From Betaproteobacteria bacterium (lineage in GTDB: Bacteria > Pseudomonadota > Gammaproteobacteria > Burkholderiales > Rhodocyclaceae): 12,973 nucleotides of DNA. Numbering within the stretch: the stretch's first letter is position 1; each line of letters starts with the position of its first letter. The notes beneath the pieces were generated by a model. The model was not told the DNA's origin, searched no databases, and saw only the letters and a list, made by a program, of their open reading frames with translations. Where the stretch lies: NCBI GenBank assembly GCA_028065725.1, contig JAPTVL010000105.1, forward strand, positions 1 to 12,973, read 5' to 3'. Both the position numbers and the translations under genes were made by a program. Shown in pieces: positions 6,695-12,973 of this stretch.

Positions 6695-8878
6695 ATGTTG
6701 TTCGGACGCAAGCACAAGAACCCGATCAAGATCGCCGACAAGGGCATGGTGGAATGGAAATACACCACCTGCGGCTACTGCTCGACCGGCTGCTCGATCG
6801 AGGTCGGTCTCGACCGAAGTGGTGCGGCCGTCGCCTCGCGCGGCGCGGCGGGCGCCGACGTGAATCGCGGCAAGCTCTGCATCAAGGGCATCTTCGAGCA
6901 TGAGTTGTTCGAGAGTGCAGGGCGCGGCAGCGTGCCGCTGATGCGGCGCTCGCGCCTCGACGCCTTCGCCGAAACCGACTGGGACAGCGCGCTCGACCAT
7001 GTCGGCGGCGAGATCAAGCGCCTGCAAAAAACCCATGGCCGCGACAGCTTCGCCATCGTGTCGACCGGGCAGATCATGACCGAGGAGTTCTACACCCTTG
7101 GCAAGCTCGCGCGCGGCGCGATCGGCACCAACAACTATTGCGGCAACACCACGCTGTGCATGGCGTCGGCGGTGTCGGGCTACAAGCGTTCGTTCGGCTC
7201 CGACGGCCCGCCCGGGTGCTACGAGGATTTTGAACACACCGAATGCCTGTTGGCCTTCGGCTCCAATCTGCCGGAGCAGCACCCGATCATTTTCTGGCGC
7301 CTGAAGATGGCGCTGGAACAACGCAAGTTTCCGGTCATCGTGGTCGATCCGCGCGTCACCATGTTCGCGCAGATGGCCGATATGCATTTGCCGATCACGC
7401 CGGGCACCGACGTGGTGCTGCTCAACGCGCTCGCCCACGTCATCCTGAAAGAAGGCCTTGCCGACCAGGCCTACATCGACGCCCACACCAGCGGCGCCGA
7501 GGAATTCGCCGCGCTGGTCGCGCAGTACGATCCGGTGTCGGCATCCAAAATATGCGGCATTGACGAGGACACCATCCGCAACGTCGCGCGGCTCTACGCC
7601 AAGGCCGGCGTGGCGATGACGATCTGGACCATGGGCATCAACCAGAGCACCCACGGTTCCGACGGCGTGGTCGCGATCAACAACCTCAACCTCATCACCG
7701 GCAACATCGGCAAGCCGGGCTCGACCTCGCTGTCGATCACTGGCCAGGCCAACGCCATGGGCACGCGCGAATGGGGCTCGACCACCGGGCTGCCGGGGTA
7801 CCGCTATCTGGAAAAGGAATCGGACCGCCAGGAAGTCGCCGACTTCTGGGGCATCGACGCCGAGTTCTTCCCGCGCCAGCGGGGTCTCGCGATGACCGAT
7901 ATCCTGCCGGCGATCGAGACCGGCCAGATCAAGGGCCTGTGGCTGGTGGCGACCAATCCGATGACCTCGATGCCGAACACGCCAAGAATCAGGAAAACGC
8001 TGGAGAAGCTGGAGTTCCTGGTGGTACAGGACGCCTACCGCGATGTGGAGACCAACGAATACAGCCACGTCTACCTGCCCGCCGCGGTGTGGGCGGAAAA
8101 GGAGGGCGTGTTCACCAACACCGAGCGCCGCGTCAACCTGGTGCGCAACGTGCAAAAGCCGCATGGCGACAGCAAGCCCGATTTCTGGATATTCAACCAG
8201 GTCGCCAGGCGCTTCGCCACAGAACGGAAAATTCCGCCCTTTCCGGAAACGACCGAGGGCGCGTTCGAGGAAATGAAGGCCTTGTCGAAAGGCCGCATGC
8301 TCGATTATTCCGGCATGAGCTACGCCATGCTGGAGCAGCAAAAAGGCGTGCAGTGGCCATGCACCGACGGCGCATCGACCGGAATGCAGCGGCTCTACGC
8401 CGACGGGAAATTCCAGCACGACGATGGCCGCGCCAAGCTGATTCCACTGCCGTATGTCGAGAACAACGAAGTGCCGTGCGACGATTACCCGTTCTGGCTC
8501 AACTCGGGCCGCGTGGTCGAGCATTTCCACACCCGCACACGGACGGGAAAAATGGGCAACCTGAACAAGTTCAGCCCGACGCCCTACATGGAAATGAACC
8601 CCGACGCCGCCAAGCCGCTCGGGATCGCGCACGGCAGCTACGCGCGGCTTACCACGCGGCGCGGCGACGCGGTGGTGATGGTGCAGCTGACCCAGCGCGT
8701 GCCGCGCGACATGGTGTTCATTCCCTTCCATTTCCACGAATGCGTGAACCGCTTGTCGCTTGGCCTGCTCGACCCGCATTCGCGCCAGCCGGCGTACAAG
8801 CAGTGCGCGGTGCGGATCGAGTCCGCGCCCGACCAGCGCGCCGCTGCCCTGCGCAACGTCGCCGCGCGCGCGTACTGA
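6695..8878 (+). CDS. Second NasA/NarB-like molybdopterin oxidoreductase, probable nitrate reductase
   Basis: The 727-residue protein has the N-terminal [4Fe-4S] motif C26-x2-C29-x3-C33-x28-C62 and the expected Mo-ligand cysteine C155 in LCMASAVSGYKRSFGSDGPP, which is NapA/NasA-like. The molydopterin domain is complete (FWLNSGRVVEHFHTRTRTGK, near 600). Unlike the nasA product it ends without a BFD domain, so it is closer in size to NarB. There is no twin-arginine or other signal peptide, so it should stay in the cytoplasm. The start has a strong GGGGAGG ribosome site six bases upstream. The next gene, 11 bases later, encodes a DmsB-DmsC-like fusion, which would supply electrons from the quinol pool instead of ferredoxin or NADH. 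Nitrate is the likely substrate given nirB, nirD and narK in the same unit, but another oxyanion or N-oxide cannot be excluded. Confidence 0.85.
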   Translation: MLFGRKHKNPIKIADKGMVEWKYTTCGYCSTGCSIEVGLDRSGAAVASRGAAGADVNRGKLCIKGIFEHELFESAGRGSVPLMRRSRLDAFAETDWDSALDHVGGEIKRLQKTHGRDSFAIVSTGQIMTEEFYTLGKLARGAIGTNNYCGNTTLCMASAVSGYKRSFGSDGPPGCYEDFEHTECLLAFGSNLPEQHPIIFWRLKMALEQRKFPVIVVDPRVTMFAQMADMHLPITPGTDVVLLNALAHVILKEGLADQAYIDAHTSGAEEFAALVAQYDPVSASKICGIDEDTIRNVARLYAKAGVAMTIWTMGINQSTHGSDGVVAINNLNLITGNIGKPGSTSLSITGQANAMGTREWGSTTGLPGYRYLEKESDRQEVADFWGIDAEFFPRQRGLAMTDILPAIETGQIKGLWLVATNPMTSMPNTPRIRKTLEKLEFLVVQDAYRDVETNEYSHVYLPAAVWAEKEGVFTNTERRVNLVRNVQKPHGDSKPDFWIFNQVARRFATERKIPPFPETTEGAFEEMKALSKGRMLDYSGMSYAMLEQQKGVQWPCTDGASTGMQRLYADGKFQHDDGRAKLIPLPYVENNEVPCDDYPFWLNSGRVVEHFHTRTRTGKMGNLNKFSPTPYMEMNPDAAKPLGIAHGSYARLTTRRGDAVVMVQLTQRVPRDMVFIPFHFHECVNRLSLGLLDPHSRQPAYKQCAVRIESAPDQRAAALRNVAARAY

Positions 8879-8889
8879 GGGCCCGCATC

Positions 8890-10722
8890 ATGTTCCAGCC
8901 CCGCCCCGAAGAACGTCCCTACGCCTGGTTGCCCGACGCGGCGCACCCGCAGACCAACCGCTACGGAAAGCCGATCGAACTGGTCGATGCCGATCACCCG
9001 CTCGCCGGAAAGAGCCTGCGCATCAACGGCGACCATGGCATCGGCGACAACCCCAACCGCTACAAACAGCACGGCTTCTACTTCAACGCCGACAACTGCA
9101 TTGCCTGCCACGCCTGCGAAGCGGCGTGCTCGGAGAAAAACAACCTGCCCGCGCACATCGCCTTCCGCTCGGTCGGCTACCTGGAAGGCGGCACCTATCC
9201 GTCGTCCACGCGCATGAACATCTCGATGGCGTGCAACCACTGCGACGACCCGGTCTGCCTCAAGGGCTGTCCGACGCGCGCCTACACCAAGTTCGCCGAA
9301 TACGGCGCGGTGCTGCAGGACCCCGACATCTGCTTCGGCTGCGGCTACTGCACCTGGGTGTGTCCCTACAACGCGCCGCAGCTCGACACCAAAGCGGGCC
9401 ACGTGTCGAAATGCAATATGTGCGTCGATCGTCTCGAAGTCGGGTTGAAGCCCGCCTGCGCCTCGGCTTGCCTCGCGGGCGCGCTCGATTTCGGCGTGAT
9501 CGAGACCACGCCGCAACACCGAGAAATGCTCGACGCGCAGATTCCCGGCTTCCCCAGCCCCGAGATCACCCACCCCAACATCCGTTTCCAACAGGCGAAA
9601 AGCCTGCCGCGCGAAATGCGCCGCACCGATTCGATGCCGCTGCGCTACGAGCGCGACGACGCGACCAAGACCTACCGTCCCAAGGTCGCCGAAGACGAAG
9701 ACGGCCGCCCGCGGGCGTGGAACCTGAACAAGCTGCGCTCGCGCGAAGACCCGCTGGTGATTTTCACCCTGGTCTCGCAAGGGGTGGTCGGTGCGTTCCT
9801 GTTGCTGTTTCTTGGTGCCCAGGCCGGACTCGAAGCCTTGGCGCCCGCCGCCCATCCGGTGCTGCACGCCACCCTGCTGATCGCGCTGCTCGGCCTCGAG
9901 ACCATCGCGCTGGTGCTCTCCACCCTGCACCTCGGGCGGCCGCACCGCTTCTACCGCGCCTTCAACAACCTCCGCTGCTCGCCGGTGTCGCGCGAAGTCG
10001 CGGCGATCGCGGTGTTCTACAACCTGCTCGGCGGCTACACGCTGTTGACCGCGCTCTCTGGCGCGTTCGCCTGGCTGCCTGCCGGATGGGTTGCCGGAAT
10101 TGGCCAGGCCTGCGGCTGGGGCGCGGCCATTGCCGGCCCAGCGGCGCTGTATTTCATGTCGCGCATCTATCGCATCCCGGCGCGCCCGTTCTGGAACCAC
10201 TGGCAGGTGCTGACGAGCTTCTACGGCAGCATGCTGGCGCTCGGCGCGCTGGCAGTGGCGCTGCCCTACGGCTGGATGCTGTGGGCACAGGGCGCCGCGG
10301 CGGCCGCGCTGCTGGCGCCGCTGGCCGGCGTCGTCGCGCTGGGCCTGCTGCTCGAAGGAATCGGCCTGGTGTTCCATGTGCGCCATCTGCAGCAAACCGG
10401 CGGCGAGGGCGCGGCCGCGCACTATCTGCAACGCACCGATTTCGGCTACGCGTGGATCGCCCGCAATCTCGGCATGGCCGCCGCACTGAGCATCGCACTC
10501 GCGCTTGCTGTCAGTGGCTACGACGGCATGCTCGTCTGGAGCGCGCTCGCGGCACTCGTCGTCGCCAGCGCGCTGGTGGGCCGCGCGCTGTTCTACGTGC
10601 TGGTGATCCCGACCACGATGCCGGGCGCCTTCTTCTGGCGCAACAAGGGTTTCGAGGAACACGCGCGCGCCACCGGCCTGGCCGAACTGCCGCAAGTGGG
10701 CGTGCTGCCATGCACGCATTAG
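8890..10722 (+). CDS. DmsB-DmsC-like fusion: four-cluster Fe-S subunit joined to quinol anchor
   Basis: In this 610-residue protein the first 200 residues are a DmsB/NrfC-type electron-transfer domain with sixteen cysteines for four [4Fe-4S] clusters: C70/73/76/80, C115/118/123/127, C148/151/154/158 and C175/178/190/194. A charged linker (about 205-285) leads to a DmsC-like membrane part with about eight helices, near 290-313, 325-346, 367-390, 398-421, 445-466, 470-493, 523-543 and 548-574. In DMSO reductase these are separate subunits. No signal peptide is seen, so the Fe-S domain should be cytoplasmic. I chose the ATG at 8890 because GAGGG overlaps the preceding stop codon and it leaves 69 residues before the first cysteine. 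The same frame stays open upstream inside the previous gene, without meaning. It most likely passes electrons from quinol to the upstream molybdoenzyme. Confidence 0.88.
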   Translation: MFQPRPEERPYAWLPDAAHPQTNRYGKPIELVDADHPLAGKSLRINGDHGIGDNPNRYKQHGFYFNADNCIACHACEAACSEKNNLPAHIAFRSVGYLEGGTYPSSTRMNISMACNHCDDPVCLKGCPTRAYTKFAEYGAVLQDPDICFGCGYCTWVCPYNAPQLDTKAGHVSKCNMCVDRLEVGLKPACASACLAGALDFGVIETTPQHREMLDAQIPGFPSPEITHPNIRFQQAKSLPREMRRTDSMPLRYERDDATKTYRPKVAEDEDGRPRAWNLNKLRSREDPLVIFTLVSQGVVGAFLLLFLGAQAGLEALAPAAHPVLHATLLIALLGLETIALVLSTLHLGRPHRFYRAFNNLRCSPVSREVAAIAVFYNLLGGYTLLTALSGAFAWLPAGWVAGIGQACGWGAAIAGPAALYFMSRIYRIPARPFWNHWQVLTSFYGSMLALGALAVALPYGWMLWAQGAAAAALLAPLAGVVALGLLLEGIGLVFHVRHLQQTGGEGAAAHYLQRTDFGYAWIARNLGMAAALSIALALAVSGYDGMLVWSALAALVVASALVGRALFYVLVIPTTMPGAFFWRNKGFEEHARATGLAELPQVGVLPCTH

Positions 10723-10744
10723 TGCTAACACGCCCTAATGCGCG

Positions 10745-11101
10745 ATGACGACCGGAAAGCGGCTGCCCGCGTGCCCCACCGAACTGGAGCAGGGGATTTT
10801 CTTCGCTGCCTACGGCTCGTCCGTGCAGCGTCGCCGTCGCGCGCTCGCAATCGTGCTGCTCGGCATCAAGCACACGCTGCGGGGATTGCTGTTCAGCTGG
10901 CCGGCCTACGTGCTGGGGCTGGCGGCTTTTTACAGCGGGCAGGTCCACGCGCTGGCGTATCTGTTGTTGCTGATTCCGGCGCTGGCGGTGTCGCTGGTGA
11001 TCCTGGCGCGCGGCGTGCGCGACGATTACCGCAATCAGGTGAATGGCGTGCTGCTGGCCGCCGGGTTCGTGCGCGGCCTGCTGTTCCCGGCTGCGCCTTA
11101 G
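10745..11101 (+). CDS. Small membrane protein of unknown function
   Basis: The 118-residue product is not one I recognise. The N-terminal third is polar with an arginine cluster (QRRRRA, about 28-33). Two hydrophobic helices follow at about 49-66 and 69-88, then a charged turn (RGVRDDYRNQ) and a short hydrophobic C-terminus. By the positive-inside rule the arginine-rich ends are probably cytoplasmic. It lies 22 bases after the DmsB-DmsC fusion and 25 before nirD, in the same direction, so it is probably part of the operon. There is no clear ribosome site before the ATG, so coupling to upstream translation is possible. Plausible roles are assembly or stabilisation of the membrane-linked molybdoenzyme, but nothing in the sequence proves one. 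Confidence 0.65.
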   Translation: MTTGKRLPACPTELEQGIFFAAYGSSVQRRRRALAIVLLGIKHTLRGLLFSWPAYVLGLAAFYSGQVHALAYLLLLIPALAVSLVILARGVRDDYRNQVNGVLLAAGFVRGLLFPAAP

Positions 11102-11126
11102 TTATGACCAATAGAAAGGAAGCATC

Positions 11127-11459
11127 ATGAACAAGTGGCTCGACGTATGTGCGATGACCGATATCCCCCAACTCGGCGCGCGCGTGGTGCGGCACGGCGG
11201 ACTCGACATCGCGGTGTTCCGCAACGCCGAAGACGAGGTGTTCGCGCTGGAAGACCGCTGTCCGCACAAGGGCGGTCCGCTGTCGCAGGGCATCGTGCAC
11301 GGTCGGAAAGTGAGCTGCCCGCTGCATGGCTGGAACGTCGAGCTGATCTCCGGCTGCGCGGTCGCGCCGGATGAAGGCTGCGCGCGCGAATTTCCGATCC
11401 GGCTCGAAGGCGGGCGGGTGTGGCTCGACGCCGCCTCGATCGACGTCGAAGCCGCTTGA
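11127..11459 (+). CDS. nirD: Nitrite reductase small subunit, Rieske [2Fe-2S] protein
   Basis: The 110-residue Rieske-fold protein should pair with NirB. It carries full cluster ligands, C45-P-H47 and C64-P-L-H67, within CPHKGGPLSQGIVHG and SCPLHGWN. E. coli NirD, as I recall it, lacks these ligands, so this one probably binds a real [2Fe-2S] cluster. The ribosome site AGGAAG lies 5 to 10 bases before the ATG. The gene is separated from nirB by the molybdoenzyme, its anchor fusion and the small membrane protein. A Rieske ferredoxin serving the molybdoenzyme is an alternative, but size and motif spacing fit NirD best. Confidence 0.9.
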   Translation: MNKWLDVCAMTDIPQLGARVVRHGGLDIAVFRNAEDEVFALEDRCPHKGGPLSQGIVHGRKVSCPLHGWNVELISGCAVAPDEGCAREFPIRLEGGRVWLDAASIDVEAA

Positions 11460-11487
11460 ATCCCTGATCACCCTTACATAACAAGAC

Positions 11488-11508
11488 GGCAGGGCGGATC
11501 GTCCTGCC
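11488..11508 (+). other. Hairpin between nirD and narK
   Basis: GGCAGGGC (11488-11495) pairs with GTCCTGCC (11501-11508), eight pairs with one G·U, around a five-base loop. It has no T-tract, so it is not a clear terminator. Placed 28 bases after the nirD stop and just before the narK ribosome site, it could set the level of narK message or its stability relative to the upstream genes. Confidence 0.45.
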
Positions 11509-11528
11509 TCATCGGCTGGAGCAAAACC

Positions 11529-12740
11529 ATGACACGCGACTTCTGGAAGTCGGGGCACACGCCCACCCTGTTATCCGCATTTCTGTATTTCGACATCGCC
11601 TTCATGGTGTGGGTGATGCTCGGCCCCCTGGGCGTGCAGATCGCCCAAACCCTCGAACTCACCGCCGCGCAGAAGGGCATGATGGTGGCGACGCCCGTGC
11701 TCGCCGGTGCGCTGCTGCGGATCGTGATGGGCGTGCTGGTCGACCACCTCAAGCCGAAAATGGCCGGGCTGATCGGCCAGCTGGTGGTGATCGGCGGACT
11801 CGCCTGGGCCTGGCTCGCCGGCATCCACAGCTACCGCGAGGTGCTCATCCTCGGCGTGCTGCTCGGCTTTGCCGGCGCGGCCTTCGCAGTCGCGCTGCCG
11901 CTGGCGTCGCGCTGGTATCCGCCGCAGCACCAGGGCACCGCGCTCGGCATCGCCGGCGCGGGCAATTCCGGCACCGTGTTCGCCGCCCTGTTCGCGCCCG
12001 GCCTCGCCGTCGCGTTCGGCTGGGGCAACGTGTTCGGCATCGCGCTGATCCCGGTCGGCGTGGCCTTCCTGGTGTATCTGATGTTCGCCAAGGATGCGCC
12101 CGACTGTCCGCCGCCGAAGTCGCTGCACCAGTACATGGCGGTGCTGAAGGACCGCGACGCCTGGTGGTTCATGTTCTTCTACTTCGTCACCTTCGGTGGT
12201 TTCGTTGGCCTCGCCTCCAGCCTCACCATCTACTTCAACGACCAGTACGGCATGAGCCCGGTGCAGGCGGGCTACTTCACCGCCGCCTGCGTCTTCGCCG
12301 GATCGCTGGTGCGCCCGATGGGCGGCATGCTGGCCGACCGCATCGGCGGCATCCGCACCCTGCTGACGGTGTACACGCTCGCCGGCGTGTTTCTCATCAT
12401 CGTCAGCTTCGGCGCGCCGAACGCGGGGCTGGCGCTGCTTGGCTTCATGCTCGCCATGGGCACGCTCGGTTTCGGCAACGGCGCGGTGTTCCAGCTGGTG
12501 CCGCAGCGCTTCCGCAAGGAAATCGGCGTGATGACCGGCATGGTCGGCATGGCCGGCGGCGTCGGCGGCTTCTACCTGGCCGCGAGCCTGGGGTATATCA
12601 AAGGGCAGACCGGCGACTACCAGATCGGCCTCCTGATCTTCGCCGGACTGTGCTTCGTCGCGCTCGCCGGGCTGACCGTGGTGAAGGCCCGCTGGCGCAC
12701 CACCTGGGGGGCGGTGGCGGTTTCGGGGGCGAGGGTTTGA
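11529..12740 (+). CDS. narK: Nitrate/nitrite transporter of the NarK/NasA (NNP) family
   Basis: The 403-residue major facilitator protein has about 12 hydrophobic helices. Both nitrate-porter signature regions are present: AGAGNSGT (142-149) and GFGNGAVFQLVP (314-325). R64 in helix 2 (ALLRIVMG) and R262 in helix 7 or 8 (SLVRPMGG) match the pair of arginines that bind nitrate in this family. GGAG at 11518-11521 precedes the ATG. It is the last gene of the nirB unit and would import nitrate for the molybdoenzymes. A symbol nasA is also used for this transporter in some genomes, so names should not be compared without checking sequence. Nitrate import rather than nitrite export is inferred from context. 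Confidence 0.92.
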   Translation: MTRDFWKSGHTPTLLSAFLYFDIAFMVWVMLGPLGVQIAQTLELTAAQKGMMVATPVLAGALLRIVMGVLVDHLKPKMAGLIGQLVVIGGLAWAWLAGIHSYREVLILGVLLGFAGAAFAVALPLASRWYPPQHQGTALGIAGAGNSGTVFAALFAPGLAVAFGWGNVFGIALIPVGVAFLVYLMFAKDAPDCPPPKSLHQYMAVLKDRDAWWFMFFYFVTFGGFVGLASSLTIYFNDQYGMSPVQAGYFTAACVFAGSLVRPMGGMLADRIGGIRTLLTVYTLAGVFLIIVSFGAPNAGLALLGFMLAMGTLGFGNGAVFQLVPQRFRKEIGVMTGMVGMAGGVGGFYLAASLGYIKGQTGDYQIGLLIFAGLCFVALAGLTVVKARWRTTWGAVAVSGARV

Positions 12741-12744
12741 TGGA

Positions 12745-12813
12745 GTCGAGAGCGGAGAGCCGGTAGGCGGACGCTTCTATAATCCGCTCACCACTCACCT
12801 CACCACTCTCGAC
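12745..12813. repeat. Inverted repeats between narK and the phosphatase gene
   Basis: GTCGAGAG (12745-12752) is exactly complementary to CTCTCGAC (12806-12813). Inside, AGCGGA (12751-12756) is complementary to TCCGCT (12783-12788), so two alternative folds exist. The right part is rich in CACC and CTCACC repeats. It could end the nirB unit transcript or control the next gene. It lacks a T-tract. Confidence 0.4.
12778..12783 (+). promoter_or_regulatory. Possible -10 box of the phosphatase gene
   Basis: A perfect TATAAT stands 42 bases before the ATG at 12825, in otherwise G+C-rich DNA. No good -35 match is found 16 to 18 bases upstream, so a weak or activator-dependent sigma-70 promoter is the most that can be claimed. 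It overlaps the inverted repeats. Confidence 0.35.
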
Positions 12814-12824
12814 CCACCACACCC

Positions 12825-12973
12825 ATGCCCCTGACCCTCGAATTCGGCTACGCCACCGCCGCCGGGCCGCGCGAGCGGAACGAAGATTACGGCGGTTTCG
12901 TCGAGCCGGATGCGCGGCTGGCGGCGACCAAGGGGATGCTCGCGGTGGTGGCCGATGGCGTGTCGGGGGGGAC
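12825..12973 (+). CDS. PP2C-type protein phosphatase, N-terminus, probably a phosphatase/kinase (cut by window end)
   Basis: Only 49 residues are in the window. They contain two PP2C metal-site motifs: RERNEDY (16-22) and VVADGVSGG (41-49), whose acidic residues hold the catalytic Mn or Mg ions. From family knowledge, a fused PP2C phosphatase and Ser/Thr kinase lies in nitrate-assimilation clusters of Pseudomonas and many Betaproteobacteria, next to the NarK/NasA transporter, so the missing part probably encodes a kinase domain; that part is inferred. The gene starts 84 bases after narK with no evident Shine-Dalgarno sequence. A role in controlling nitrate uptake or reductase activity by phosphorylation is a guess. 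Confidence 0.8.
   Translation, partial: MPLTLEFGYATAAGPRERNEDYGGFVEPDARLAATKGMLAVVADGVSGG

Noticed and set aside
5996..8779. A 927-codon open frame on the - strand across nirB and the second molybdoenzyme
   Set aside because: It is antisense to two genes with clear families; its translation is rich in R, H, A and G with no motif. High third-position G+C creates such frames.
7771..8889. Upstream in-frame extension of the DmsB-DmsC fusion
   Set aside because: It lies wholly inside the second molybdoenzyme gene and is motif-free; the ATG at 8890 has a ribosome site and sensible domain start.
8760..10748. A 662-codon + frame overlapping the DmsB-DmsC fusion
   Set aside because: It is arginine-rich and motif-free, while the other + frame holds sixteen cluster cysteines and eight helices.

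Overview
The window is a nitrate and nitrite assimilation locus of a G+C-rich proteobacterium. The protein families and gene neighbourhood look most like Betaproteobacteria, but the genus cannot be read from the sequence. Every gene I can support is on the + strand, and coding density is high. Long open frames on the - strand and in the other + frames are composition shadows.

Unit 1 (about 1-4014) starts with a 257-base control region. It holds a candidate sigma-54 promoter (219-234) and two weak NtrC-like sites. Next come a large assimilatory nitrate reductase with a C-terminal [2Fe-2S] domain (nasA, 258-2939), a near-perfect 26-bp-arm palindrome of the CACAGAGG type (2950-3023), and a YbiB/TrpD2-like gene (3049-4014).

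Unit 2 (about 4015-12740) starts with a 208-base control region. It holds an NtrC-like palindrome (4039-4055), a very good sigma-54 promoter (4131-4146) and a short structured leader with a hexaloop hairpin resembling the ANTAR/NasR/NasT target. The genes follow closely: nirB; a second, shorter NasA/NarB-like molybdoenzyme; a DmsB-DmsC-like fusion (four [4Fe-4S] clusters plus an 8-helix quinol-type anchor); a 118-residue membrane protein of unknown function; nirD, a Rieske protein with its ligands intact; and a NarK/NasA-type nitrate transporter.

Unit 3 starts at 12825 and runs off the window. It is the N-terminus of a PP2C-type phosphatase, probably the phosphatase/kinase often found beside nitrate transporters.

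Working model (inference): the transporter imports nitrate; one or both molybdoenzymes reduce it to nitrite in the cytoplasm; NirBD reduces nitrite to ammonium with NADH; and the cluster is switched on by nitrogen limitation through NtrC and sigma-54, perhaps with nitrate sensing at the nirB leader RNA. The most unusual part is the molybdoenzyme plus membrane Fe-S/anchor module lying between nirB and nirD. It has no Tat signal and looks like a cytoplasm-facing, quinol-fed nitrate reductase serving assimilation. No nasS/nasT, nasB, siroheme synthase or ABC nitrate transporter genes are in the window.
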